Source of the DNA: Anaplasma capra
Lineage (GTDB): Bacteria > Pseudomonadota > Alphaproteobacteria > Rickettsiales > Anaplasmataceae
Direction: 5' to 3'
Assembly: GCF_025628805.1 (NCBI RefSeq)
Contig: NZ_JAOTBG010000002.1
Coordinates: 67,017 to 131,016, forward strand
Length of the DNA: 64,000 bases
The position numbers and the translations under genes are program-made. Shown one piece after another: positions 27,480-37,137 of this stretch (positions within the stretch are counted from its first letter, which is position 1; every line of letters begins with the position of its first letter). The notes beneath the pieces were generated by a model. It saw only the letters and a program-made list of their open reading frames with translations. It made no database searches and had not been told where the DNA came from.

Positions 27480-27728
27480 ATATTTTGCACCCAATATCAA
27501 ATCACTGGCATAGCGGAGAGAATGCCACCCACTCTAGCATACTTTCATAGTCATTAAAAGTTAACATTGGACCAGCGCTATGCGTAAATTTGAACACATT
27601 CGCGGTTCTCTCTCGGGTAATTTTTTGCTTACTAGTTATGCAGCCTGGGCTCTATCCTTTAAGCAGAGATGTATGCATCAAAATCCTTTAGGGAGCACTT
27701 ATCGGATATTTTTTAGGGGCCAATTCCA

Positions 27729-28556
27729 ATGAAAAACGTAGCACAAGAGCTTTTAACCCATATCTCGCAAGAAGTCATCACTGTTGCACTTTGCTGCAGA
27801 ATGACCGCAAAGAGCACTGAGGTGAGGCTAACAGAGCATGACGAAAACCTTGAAATCAACAATGCAATCTATAGTGCGTGTAATTGTATAAACTTCGGAC
27901 CCATACACCACGGTAGAAATAGTATCACAGCCCTGGTAGAGATTACAGAGTGCAACGCAGTCAGTAAGGTAAATCTCATGAACGGGCAATGTGGCCGGGT
28001 AGAAGTAGAGTTATTCCTAGTGAATTATGAGAACATATCACAGGGAGCAATTACTTTGTTTGTCGGGACAATCGGCGGAATCACAATCGATGATAACAAA
28101 CTCAAAATTTCTCTGGAAGGGGCTAAAAACGCGCTACACACCAAAGTCGGCACGCTGTTCTCCCCACATTGCAGGGCACAATTCTGCGATGGTAAGTGTA
28201 AGCTAGACAGGGAAAAATTTACGTTTCAAGGCTCGGTTAGTAAAGTTGTAAATTACCTGACATTGGAGGACGCTGCACTGCCCGACATAGACGGCTACTA
28301 CAAGCACGGAGTGATCACATTTCTCGAGGGAAGCAATCGGGGAGTATCCGTAGGGGTACGCGACCACGTAAGTCACGTGCTCTACTTGTTGAGGAGCACT
28401 CCGCATCCCGTTCTGCCGGGAGATGCGTACTCGATAATCGCCGGATGCGATAAAAATTTCCTAACTTGTAGCAAAAAATTCAATAATACGAGAAACTTCC
28501 GCGGTGAACCTCATATACCAGATTTAAATTCTATATACCAACCCACTGAGGCTTAA
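27729..28556 (+). CDS. DUF2163 / GTA tail-hub protein with Fe-S ligand cysteines
   Basis: The 275-aa protein matches the DUF2163 family, the tail-tip hub gene of alphaproteobacterial gene transfer agents. The hallmark segments are FSPHCRAQFCDGKC (144-157) and AGCDKNFLTCSKKFNNTRNFRGEPHIPDL (about 238-266). Cysteines 148 and 157 (C-x8-C) and 240 and 247 (C-x6-C) have the spacing of the Fe-S ligands in tail-hub proteins, and all four are intact. Length is near the family norm. The next GTA gene follows 205 bp downstream on the same strand. Upstream, divergent sucA separates it from the capsid gene. Confidence 0.88.
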   Translation: MKNVAQELLTHISQEVITVALCCRMTAKSTEVRLTEHDENLEINNAIYSACNCINFGPIHHGRNSITALVEITECNAVSKVNLMNGQCGRVEVELFLVNYENISQGAITLFVGTIGGITIDDNKLKISLEGAKNALHTKVGTLFSPHCRAQFCDGKCKLDREKFTFQGSVSKVVNYLTLEDAALPDIDGYYKHGVITFLEGSNRGVSVGVRDHVSHVLYLLRSTPHPVLPGDAYSIIAGCDKNFLTCSKKFNNTRNFRGEPHIPDLNSIYQPTEA

Positions 28557-28761
28557 GGGTGGCTATTAATCTGCCACTTAAGCTATGCAATCTTGGGCAC
28601 ATACCCATTGTAAAAACATGGGCACAATTGCCGCGGCACCGTAGCAGAGAAAACCATTGAACCTATATAGTACCACGCCTCTGATTGGCAACGCCACCTG
28701 GGGCATTTTTGACCACTCAGTGAGCAAAGTCTCGGCAACCATCAACTAATTCAGGTTTAGC

Positions 28762-31389
28762 ATGTCAGCAACACTAATATTACCTACTATCGCGACCTTG
28801 GTGAGCAACACCGTGTGGAAAGCTGTAAACGCATCTGTTGGAGATGCACTCAGGCACATAACGGTTGACGATACACACAACCCTCACCGACGAAACAGAC
28901 CCGGTACAGGGGCAGCAAGACCTCTGAAGGAAATAAAGGTACAGACATCTACCTACGGCAAGATGCTATATGAAGTTTATGGCACGGTGCGAATATCAGG
29001 CAACATAGTGTGGGCACAACAAATAAGACATGTAAGGCATAAGGAAATTCATACAAAGAATAACTCATTATCTACGAAGCGCTCCGTAACCACTGGTTAC
29101 TATGCAACTTTTGCTGTTGCCATATGCTCGGGACCAATACATAGAATCTCACGAGTATGGGCAAGCGGTAGACCTCTGGACTTATGTAAGATTAAGCACA
29201 GGCTGTACAAGGGCACTGAAGATCAAGAGCCAGATCCACTCATATCCTCGGTAGAAGGGAATACTCCGGCATATCGCGGAATTGCTTATATCGTGATAGA
29301 GAACCTACCACTCCAGGACTACAACAACACCGTGCCAAATTTTGTGTTTGAAGTCACTGCATACCCTGAAAGCTTTTTAAGAAATCACGTGACCAAAAAA
29401 ATCGATGGTATACACACGGTAGGAAGCGGAGAATTTGCTTACGACACCGAAGTGCAGACATTAACGCAAACAGAGACGATAGGTACGCAGGAAGCCGCTT
29501 ACGGCACAGCTGTAAAAATCAATGGAAAAACCGGATACAAAGAGTCTAACGCATTACTGGCTCTGAACACGATGCAAAGCACTTTACCCAACTTGCAGTG
29601 GGTCGCGGTGACTGTGTGCTGGTTTACTGACGGCGCCAACATCAAAAATTGCAAGCTACGTCCCGCAACAGCCTATGAAAAGGACGCTAAGATCACACCA
29701 GACATCTGGAAAGTTGGCAACTTCACCGCACACAGACTCATGCCACACGACAGCTGCTACCATGCAGGCACCGCCAATGATGCATCTTTGGTGAGGTATA
29801 TACAAAAGCTCAAACTCACGGGTTATAAGGTCCTTTTACTTCTAAAGCTAATAGCAGATTGCGAAGTAGGCTTGCAGTTGGTGTGCGAAAACCCCGGAGA
29901 CATTAGCCAATTTTTTGATCTACAGTACCACCCGTTTGTACAGCATTACTGCCTGCTCACAAAAGGGACAATAGACGCATTTGTAGTTGGCAGCAATTTG
30001 GCATCGCTCACCAAAATTCAGGATGCTACCGGTGCATTCCCGGCAGTGAATGCCTTGGCGCGCTTAGCTGGGGTGGCAAAACAAACCCTGGGACATGGCG
30101 TAATCGTGACTTACGCAGCAAACTGGGATGAGTATCATTCGCATAATGGTATATACAATATGGACACATTATGGGCGTCCCACGATGTTGATGTTGTGGG
30201 CATCAACGCGTATTTTCCCCTGACCGACACCCCCAGCCCAGCGTGTGGGTTCAGCGAACAAAGCATCAGGCAGTCTTGGAGTAGCGGAGAAGGCTACGAC
30301 TACTTTTTCAAGCCCTCTCCTACGGGACATGCTTCCTACAAAAATCTGCATCACGCATGGAAGAACATACATCAGTGGTGGAGTAACCATCACACAAACC
30401 ATGGCAGCGATATAAAAACCCCATGGAAGCCTGAAAGCAAAAAGGTGTGGTTCATAGAATATGGGTTCCGAAGTGTAGAAAACTGCACGCACAAACCCCC
30501 GTCACCAGAGCAGAGCGCCAAAATGCAGAATAACTCAATCCCGGAAAGAGTAGATTTTGCTGCACAGAAAGCCGCCATAGAAGGAACATTAAACGCCTGG
30601 AAATCCTCAAAGATGGTAGAGAGAATGCTCCTCTACGCCTGGAACCTTGAACCATATCTCGAAACGGAGTCAGCCTCCTACCGACACTGGCAGACTAGTC
30701 ACTGGATCAATGGAAAAATAGAACTGGTAACCTTATCAGCAATAATTCAAAGCGTACTTGGTAAGGCTGGTCTACACGCCACAACATCTATGAAGACAGA
30801 CAAGCTAGTTCTAGGGTATTCCATTCATAACTGTACCCCGGTGTGGACCATCATCAAAGAGCTGCAAAATGCCTATTGTTTTGATCTTCTAGAAAAAGAT
30901 GGGCAGTTATCACTAGCAGATTCTGACCCGGAATCTATATTGCACATACCCGGAGAGGACGTATATCCCGAAAGTTATAGGGCAACCTATGCAATTGCAG
31001 CCCCCAGCGCGGCCTCATCATTGATGTATATCAGCCATAGGTTTTGTTACCAACCAAGGCTCAGGAGCCCCCAGATGTGCAGGGCAAATACTTCACAGAC
31101 TTCGGGCATTGTGCATACATCACTAGTACTAGATGATCTGCAGGCAGAAGGCATAGTAGACAATTCTTATTACCTGGCAGCGAACCAAAATTGCTCCTAC
31201 AGAATGTCCGTGCCCATAAGGTACATCCAACTTAACGTCGGAGACGTGATCCGCATAGAGCTAGAGCACATGCAACACACAATCAAGTTGACTAGCATCG
31301 AAATCGCAGGTCTACAAGTGTGTCTAGAAGGTATTAGCTATGTTCCAACAAACTTTAGCTGCAAAACCTTCCCTGCACTTCCCGTGTAA
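28762..31389 (+). CDS. GTA TIM-barrel baseplate protein (shortened 'megatron')
   Basis: The 875-aa protein resembles the large baseplate gene that follows DUF2163 in alphaproteobacterial gene transfer agents. The N-terminal part (LILPTIATLVSNTVWKAV and KEIKVQTSTYGKMLYEVYGTVRISGNIVWA) matches the tail-lysozyme-like start. A TIM-barrel glycosidase-like domain spans roughly 270-620 (WVAVTVCWFTDGANIKNCKLRP, DVVGINAYFPLTD, KVWFIEYGFRSVENC). The remainder corresponds to the phage-tail domain (SIHNCTPVWTIIKELQNAYCFDL). Homologues are usually around 1300 residues, so about a third appears to be missing at the C-terminus. The frame is otherwise intact. Confidence 0.85.
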   Translation: MSATLILPTIATLVSNTVWKAVNASVGDALRHITVDDTHNPHRRNRPGTGAARPLKEIKVQTSTYGKMLYEVYGTVRISGNIVWAQQIRHVRHKEIHTKNNSLSTKRSVTTGYYATFAVAICSGPIHRISRVWASGRPLDLCKIKHRLYKGTEDQEPDPLISSVEGNTPAYRGIAYIVIENLPLQDYNNTVPNFVFEVTAYPESFLRNHVTKKIDGIHTVGSGEFAYDTEVQTLTQTETIGTQEAAYGTAVKINGKTGYKESNALLALNTMQSTLPNLQWVAVTVCWFTDGANIKNCKLRPATAYEKDAKITPDIWKVGNFTAHRLMPHDSCYHAGTANDASLVRYIQKLKLTGYKVLLLLKLIADCEVGLQLVCENPGDISQFFDLQYHPFVQHYCLLTKGTIDAFVVGSNLASLTKIQDATGAFPAVNALARLAGVAKQTLGHGVIVTYAANWDEYHSHNGIYNMDTLWASHDVDVVGINAYFPLTDTPSPACGFSEQSIRQSWSSGEGYDYFFKPSPTGHASYKNLHHAWKNIHQWWSNHHTNHGSDIKTPWKPESKKVWFIEYGFRSVENCTHKPPSPEQSAKMQNNSIPERVDFAAQKAAIEGTLNAWKSSKMVERMLLYAWNLEPYLETESASYRHWQTSHWINGKIELVTLSAIIQSVLGKAGLHATTSMKTDKLVLGYSIHNCTPVWTIIKELQNAYCFDLLEKDGQLSLADSDPESILHIPGEDVYPESYRATYAIAAPSAASSLMYISHRFCYQPRLRSPQMCRANTSQTSGIVHTSLVLDDLQAEGIVDNSYYLAANQNCSYRMSVPIRYIQLNVGDVIRIELEHMQHTIKLTSIEIAGLQVCLEGISYVPTNFSCKTFPALPV

Positions 31390-31475
31390 CCAACAGTAAC
31401 GTTGCGCATTATTACACAAGGCACCGTGCACAGCTATAGCCCGCGAACGCGCACACAGAGATTTGCGTTGTATCA

Positions 31476-31493
31476 CTACATCAGATGATGTAG
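31476..31493. promoter_or_regulatory. Operator-like dyad upstream of miaB
   Basis: CTACATCA and TGATGTAG are perfect 8-bp inverted arms separated by GA, ending 30 bp before the miaB ATG. The size and symmetry suit a dimeric regulator site; no regulator is identified. Confidence 0.4.
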
Positions 31494-31523
31494 GATCGTC
31501 CGTTACCATAACATGCGAAGCTT

Positions 31524-32912
31524 ATGAAACGAGGGCTGTATATTAAGTCCTATGGGTGTCAGATGAATGCGTATGACTCCTCAATGATTGAGAATATCCT
31601 AAAGCCTTTAGGTTTTACGGCGGTGCCTCGTCCTGAGGATGCGGACATAATATTGATAAACACATGTCACATAAGGGAGAAAGCATCAGAAAAGTTATAC
31701 TCCACGCTAGGGCGCATGAGAACACAGCGCAAGGAGGGCTGTATCATAGTAGTAGCTGGGTGCGTTGCGCAGGCAGAGGGGGAAGCAATTTTTGAGCGGG
31801 CACCATTCGTTGACGTAGTAGTGGGCCCACAGAGCATACATACTCTACCAGAGCTGATAATGCGAGCCACACGTGGGGGTAAGAAAACAATCAATGTCGA
31901 GTTCCCCGTCATATCAAAATTTGATGCCATACAAGTATATAGGGAAGCTAACCCAGGAACCTCAGCATTTGTATCGGTTCAGGAGGGGTGCAACAAATTC
32001 TGCACATTTTGCGTAGTGCCGTACACCAGGGGCCCCGAATATTCGAGGTCAGTTGAAGACGTGTTAGAGGAAATACGAACACTTGCAGATAAGGGCACCA
32101 AGGAGGTTGTGCTGCTTGGACAAAATGTGAACGCATACCATGGAACTTACAGGGGCAATGAGTGGGACTTAGGGCGCCTAATACAGAAGGTGGCCGAGAT
32201 CAGCGGCATAGAGAGAATTCGATATACAACCTCTCACCCAAAAGACATGCACAGTTCGCTGTACTACGCGCATGAACACGAACCCAAGCTTATGCCTTTT
32301 GTCCATCTACCGGTGCAGTCTGGCTCCAACTCTGTGCTCCGCAGAATGAATCGCAAGCACAAGGTGGAGGAATATGTAGATATAATAGACACTCTAAGAA
32401 ATTCCAGAGATGGCATGGCTTTTTCGTCAGACTTCATTGTTGGCTTTCCGGGAGAGACAGAGCGAGATTTCGAGGAAACGCTAAACTTGGTTAGGCATGT
32501 AGGGTTTGCTATGTCATACAGCTTTAAGTACAGTCCAAGGCCTGGAACCCCTAGCGCAGAATACCCTGCTCAGGTGCCAGAAGAGGAAAAGAACGACCGC
32601 CTGAGTAGACTGCAGAATCTTTTGTTCGAGCAGCAGCTATCGTTTAATAAAAGCATGGTAGGTAAAGTGATTCCCGTACTAGTGCATAGCGTAGAGGATG
32701 GTGCACACGGCGGTGGAAGAACAGTCTTCGGCAGAAGTGAGTACATGCAGTCTGTACACATCTGTGTGGGTGCTGACCCAGCTCAGTATATCAACAAAGT
32801 ACTCGACGTAAGAGTGTCAGAGGGACACAAAAATTCCTTGAAGGCTTTCATCCACAACACGGGCAGCTACAGTGTTCACGACACTCTCAGCACTGCCAGG
32901 GAAGCCATTTAG
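31524..32912 (+). CDS. miaB: tRNA-2-methylthio-N6-dimethylallyladenosine synthase MiaB
   Basis: The 462-aa radical-SAM methylthiotransferase starts YIKSYGCQMNAYDSSMIENIL (UPF0004 domain with its cysteines, including NTCHIREKASEKLYS) and carries the radical-SAM cluster motif CNKFCTFCVVPYTRG. A C-terminal TRAM-like domain follows. It adds the methylthio group to i6A37 in tRNAs reading UNN codons. Spacing and length are typical. It is monocistronic, followed by a long gene-free stretch. Confidence 0.96.
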   Translation: MKRGLYIKSYGCQMNAYDSSMIENILKPLGFTAVPRPEDADIILINTCHIREKASEKLYSTLGRMRTQRKEGCIIVVAGCVAQAEGEAIFERAPFVDVVVGPQSIHTLPELIMRATRGGKKTINVEFPVISKFDAIQVYREANPGTSAFVSVQEGCNKFCTFCVVPYTRGPEYSRSVEDVLEEIRTLADKGTKEVVLLGQNVNAYHGTYRGNEWDLGRLIQKVAEISGIERIRYTTSHPKDMHSSLYYAHEHEPKLMPFVHLPVQSGSNSVLRRMNRKHKVEEYVDIIDTLRNSRDGMAFSSDFIVGFPGETERDFEETLNLVRHVGFAMSYSFKYSPRPGTPSAEYPAQVPEEEKNDRLSRLQNLLFEQQLSFNKSMVGKVIPVLVHSVEDGAHGGGRTVFGRSEYMQSVHICVGADPAQYINKVLDVRVSEGHKNSLKAFIHNTGSYSVHDTLSTAREAI

Positions 32913-34027
32913 TGTTTTGGCTATAGTCACCACAGACAACCCACAACATTTCTGACCTGGTATCGCAGTGTAGTGACAGAAACGGCAGAGTTGCTTATCC
33001 CACCGTCTTGGTAGACTGCCATTGCATCTTGGGCGCACCAGCGCACAATGTAACTCAGCCAAAACCTTATCTGAGGGGATGATTGCAGTATCACAAGATG
33101 TATACCGCAAAACTACCAATATGCCCGGTCTCACCGTATCATCCAAGCGCCACACCATTTACTAGCAGCGCAAAATTGCCATTCCCGCGCGGTACAAGCG
33201 CATCAGAGGCGCGCTGTCACGTATCCACCTAGAGGCTAAAGGAATGAACCATCATATTCACATTATGCATAGCTAAGACCGCAACGCAGATATCGGCAAT
33301 AACCATTGCAGAGCTATAAGCCAAGCGGATAATAGGGCATGTTTCCCGTATCTCAGCCAAGATCTCAGCAGCGCGTGGAAACCTAACCAGCCGAGGCCCT
33401 GAATCCAGCCTTATACAGCGGGAACCTATAGTAAAAAACACACAAACGCTATACATCACGAGCATATCGCACATCTTCAGTTCAAGGGACGCGAATATTC
33501 CCATCTTTTAGAATTGTTCCATAAGCAGAGGCTCGATCCTATACCGCACCCCCTTTACACTGGCGGAAAAGCCGCAAATCCTGCAGCGCACGACACCAGA
33601 ACTTCAGGTGCACCCACAGATTGGTAGGAAATACCAACATGAGACAGGCGCAGGGCTGTCCGTACGGGCTCCGGTACACGTCAGGAATTTGGAATACAAT
33701 TGGGGGTAGTCCCCAGCTCTGAGAACTGATGCAATTCTGGGCACTGCAATCAGCTGTTGAATTATGATCACAGAAAGTTTGGCTGGCAGCACTTTGGAGA
33801 ATCATGCCCCCAGAAGCACGTTGAGAATGACAATTAAGCCCACCGCCTGGCGGGAAGCTCGGAAAACGGTCCTGTAGAGACATTATGCACATTTTGGTTG
33901 CAACCCCTATCTCTCGCGTTAAGCTTATATCCGTTCTAGCCGCCTAATGGATACCAGATGATCGCGTCCGTCCTGGTAGGTACACGCACAAGGCAATCTA
34001 TATCCACAAATCCCACACTACAGCAGC
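32913..34027. other. 1.1-kb stretch without a supportable gene
   Basis: Between miaB and ubiB only short open frames occur: minus-strand frames at 33229-33504 and 33539-33892 and one overlapping the miaB end. None has a convincing ribosome binding site, known domain or typical composition. I saw no tRNA, RNase P or SRP RNA signature. It is most likely the decayed remains of a gene or long non-coding DNA. Confidence 0.5.
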
Positions 34028-35473
34028 TTATCTGGCTGTGATCAGCACAACTAACAGAACAACTATGACCAGCACCAAAAATGGATTAGGGCTGTACTTG
34101 GCTTGCTTGCATTCTTGTCTGCTATTATGAGCAATTATCGCGTCTAGGCTGCGATCGAGCTTGGACGCCAGTACCTGAAAACCTCTTAAAGAGCGGTACA
34201 ACTGCGACCGTCTAAATTTCTCAGTATACCCGCTGTTATCGCCATGCTCCTGCACCCATGACTCCGCAATCTTCCACAAATTCATATCAGGCGCTAGCTG
34301 CCTACAGATACCCTCAATTGAAACCATAGTCTTCTGCAGCAGAAGGAGTTTGGGCTGCACCTGCATATTAAACTCGGCAGTAACCTTAAATAGCTGGGCC
34401 AGTAATTCTGACATTGAAAAACCCTGCGCATTCATATCAGCAATGGGTTCCCATATGGCGCGGCATGCAGTGACAAACTCATCGCACCGTCCCGGAATGT
34501 ACCCGGCATAAAGATGGGCCTCAGCAACTCTACGGTAATCCTTACTCAAAAATCCTATTAATATTTCGGATATATAGACGCAAGTTTCCTCGTCAAGTCT
34601 GCCCATAATTCCGAAATCTACAGCAACGATCCGGTCGTGGCTATCGACCATAAGGTTACCGGGGTGCATGTCTGCATGAAAAAATCGGTTTTTATATACC
34701 TGGTTACAGAAACACAAGATCAGGTTTCTAGCCAAGGACTTGCGGTTTCGCAGTTTATCAATTTCATAAATCGGAATAGCATCTATCCACTGCAGTGTCA
34801 GCACACGCCTAGAAGTGCAATTCCAATCCACCTTTGGTACGTAAAATACCGCACAATCCGCCTTTACACTTTCCCGCAACTCTTCCGCATTTGCGGCCTC
34901 GAAGCGCAAATCAAGTTCTAATCTGCATATACCAGAAAACATCTCGACTAACTGCCTAAGTCGAAATCTCTGTAACCTCTCGCACCTCCCAAAAACTCGC
35001 GCAAGCAATTGCATGACCCTTATGTCTCTACGGAAGGCATCTTCTATTCCGGGTCTAAGAACCTTAACTGCTTTTAGCTCACCATCCAGAGTTCTGGCCC
35101 TATGCACCTGGGCAACACTTGCCGCAGCAACCGGCACTGTGTCAAACTCTCGAAAAATGTTGTCAATGGACCGGCAAAAATCTCCTTCAATAGTCCTGAC
35201 AACATCATCAAATGGAAACGGCGGGAGCGCGTCACACAGGCATAGAAGGTTTTTGGCGATGTCCTCCCCTACTATATCTATTCTGGTAGAAAGAAACTGG
35301 CCAAATTTGATAAATGTCGGACCCAGGCTTTGTAGAAGCATGCGTACCCGCTCTCCACGGGTTTTTGAGCGCAACCCCAGCGACAAGAAGCCTGTACACG
35401 GGAGAACGCCGTGGCGAAGAACAGCGGCAGTTATCTGTAGCAACCTAGCACAACATCTTACTACGCTAAACAT
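34028..35473 (-). CDS. ubiB: UbiB/ABC1-family ubiquinone biosynthesis kinase-like protein
   Basis: The 481-aa protein has the ABC1/UbiB hallmarks: LGPTFIKFGQFLSTRIDIV near the N-terminus, the Ala-rich VAAASVAQVHRARTLDGELKAVKVLRPG with the invariant Lys, FFHADMHPGNL and IVAVDFGIMGRLDE. It ends in a hydrophobic anchor (NPFLVLVIVVLLVVLITAR). UbiB is needed for aerobic ubiquinone synthesis, probably through ATPase activity on lipid intermediates at the membrane. Its first eight bases overlap the end of the zinc ABC ATPase gene upstream, so they are cotranscribed although functionally unrelated. Confidence 0.93.
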   Translation of the reverse strand: MFSVVRCCARLLQITAAVLRHGVLPCTGFLSLGLRSKTRGERVRMLLQSLGPTFIKFGQFLSTRIDIVGEDIAKNLLCLCDALPPFPFDDVVRTIEGDFCRSIDNIFREFDTVPVAAASVAQVHRARTLDGELKAVKVLRPGIEDAFRRDIRVMQLLARVFGRCERLQRFRLRQLVEMFSGICRLELDLRFEAANAEELRESVKADCAVFYVPKVDWNCTSRRVLTLQWIDAIPIYEIDKLRNRKSLARNLILCFCNQVYKNRFFHADMHPGNLMVDSHDRIVAVDFGIMGRLDEETCVYISEILIGFLSKDYRRVAEAHLYAGYIPGRCDEFVTACRAIWEPIADMNAQGFSMSELLAQLFKVTAEFNMQVQPKLLLLQKTMVSIEGICRQLAPDMNLWKIAESWVQEHGDNSGYTEKFRRSQLYRSLRGFQVLASKLDRSLDAIIAHNSRQECKQAKYSPNPFLVLVIVVLLVVLITAR

Positions 35474-36125
35474 TACTTGAGAACACGCTCAGAAATTTTG
35501 CACTTTCAGCGATTTCCTCGGGAGTGCCCTCACAACGTATCGAGTGATTGATGCAAATGACCCTATCTGAGCACGACATTACACAGTGAAGATCATGCGA
35601 CGTCATAACAACACTTACGCCGCACTCTGCAACCAATCGTGCAATCAGCTGATAAAAACTGTTCTTCGCCTCAATGTCCATACAGCTTACAGGCTCATCT
35701 AGAACTATTAGATCCGGTTTCATCATCAAGCATCTGGCAAGTAGCACCAACTGGATCTCTCCGGCAGAAAGTTCTGACACTTGGCGTTTCAACAGCCTGT
35801 CAACATCTATGTACTGCGTAGCGTTTTTGAGATCCGGAGCCCTCTGTCGCCCCATGTATGTGCACAGAAGAAAGTACTCAACCGTCATTGGAATTAAGCG
35901 ATTGACCTCAGGATGTTGTGGTAAGTAGCCAATCCCCCGCTCACCAAAATAATCTACAGTACCCGTATAGCTGCCCCTACTTATTCCCACTAGAATGCGC
36001 ACCAAAGAGGTTTTTCCGCCCCCATTAGGGCCTAAAATAGTCACTATCTCCCCAAACCTCACTGAGAGGCTAATGCTATCTATTACCTTGTTATCCCCGT
36101 AAAATAGTGTTAGATTGTCGGCCAT
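35466..36125 (-). CDS. znuC: Zinc/manganese ABC transporter ATP-binding protein (ZnuC-like)
   Basis: The protein begins ADNLTLFYGDNKVIDSISLSV and carries Walker A GPNGGGKTS, the Q-loop GYLPQHPEVNRLIPMTVEYF (typical of metal-type ATPases), signature LSAGEIQLVLLARCL and Walker B LIVLDEPVS. The open frame extends to 36206, but that part overlaps divergent znuA. The ATG at 36125 gives the family N-terminus and a 60-bp divergent promoter region. With znuA across the spacer it forms a zinc uptake system; the permease (ZnuB) is not in this window. Confidence 0.92.
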   Translation of the reverse strand: MADNLTLFYGDNKVIDSISLSVRFGEIVTILGPNGGGKTSLVRILVGISRGSYTGTVDYFGERGIGYLPQHPEVNRLIPMTVEYFLLCTYMGRQRAPDLKNATQYIDVDRLLKRQVSELSAGEIQLVLLARCLMMKPDLIVLDEPVSCMDIEAKNSFYQLIARLVAECGVSVVMTSHDLHCVMSCSDRVICINHSIRCEGTPEEIAESAKFLSVFSSNV

Positions 36126-36185
36126 AAGTATTGTATGGCCTGGAGCTCTTGATTCTTCTCTCCCCACTGCTGTCGACTTTCCGTT

Positions 36186-37115
36186 ATGTTGGCTATTAAA
36201 AGGCACGTAACCCCGCTTATAGCAGCACTCGCGATGCTGCTACCGGTAGCAGGATATACCGTTCCGAGGGTGGCTGCAACCATAAATCCCGTATACTTTC
36301 TAGTAAGCGCAGTTGTGCATGGAGTCACAGAGCCCGTGCTGCCGGCAACGGGGGCGTCGTGCGTACATGACTGTGTGCTGAAGCCCTCGGATGTGGCAAA
36401 GCTTAACTCCTCGGACATAGTGTTCTACACTGACGATAGGCTGGAATCCTTTGTGAGCCGGTTGGGTCACAAGGCAGGAAGAAGGCTGGTAAGGCTATCA
36501 GACGAAGTGGAACTGCTAGCAGAAAGGGGAATCAAAGGGCGCTATACGCACGAGAAAGACCTACACATATGGCTAAACCCAGATAACGCAAGCAAGATGC
36601 TACGAAAGATCTGTACGGCATTGTCCGAGGAAGATCCGGAAAATGCCCCCGTGTACAAGCGCAACGCGGAGGTCGCACTCGCAAGAATACAAGACATGAT
36701 AAGTGAAATTGGCGCAGCGTTGGCACCCGTGAAGGACGTCCCATATATGGCTGAGCATGACGCCTATCAGTACTTTGATAGATATTTTGGGTTGAATTTC
36801 GTAGCTGCTTTATCAGGTAGCGGCGGACATGCTTCTGGTATTACGGCGAGAAGGCTGGCGTTCGCAAAAAGGGCAGTCAAACTACATAACGTACGGTGCA
36901 TATTCGCCGATTCGCAGCACGGGGCATCGCGTTACAGGCTGGTGGGCAAAAAGAAAACATACACATTAGACCCGCTTGGGCGCGACATAGGACCCGGAAA
37001 GGACGGGTACTTTAAGATGATGCGGGCAATCGCCGATGGTTTCCGAGACTGCCTTCAACAGGGTATAGATCAGTCTTCGCAAGAATACAGACCATTCCCC
37101 CAGAAAGGCGTGTAA
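36186..37115 (+). CDS. znuA: Zinc ABC transporter substrate-binding protein (ZnuA-like)
   Basis: The 309-aa cluster A-I metal-binding lipoprotein-like protein has an N-terminal export signal (residues 1-25, hydrophobic core LIAALAMLLPVAG) and the metal ligands expected for ZnuA: His61, His127 (HIWLNPDN) and His191 (EHDAYQYFDRYFG). The fourth site lies near ADSQHGASR. The usual long His/Asp-rich loop is absent. The first ligand lies in CVHDC, an unusual cysteine-flanked context. It is divergent from znuC and converges with recR 22 bp away. Confidence 0.9.
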   Translation: MLAIKRHVTPLIAALAMLLPVAGYTVPRVAATINPVYFLVSAVVHGVTEPVLPATGASCVHDCVLKPSDVAKLNSSDIVFYTDDRLESFVSRLGHKAGRRLVRLSDEVELLAERGIKGRYTHEKDLHIWLNPDNASKMLRKICTALSEEDPENAPVYKRNAEVALARIQDMISEIGAALAPVKDVPYMAEHDAYQYFDRYFGLNFVAALSGSGGHASGITARRLAFAKRAVKLHNVRCIFADSQHGASRYRLVGKKKTYTLDPLGRDIGPGKDGYFKMMRAIADGFRDCLQQGIDQSSQEYRPFPQKGV

Positions 37116-37137
37116 TTCGCTCGCAGCCGGGCTCAGG

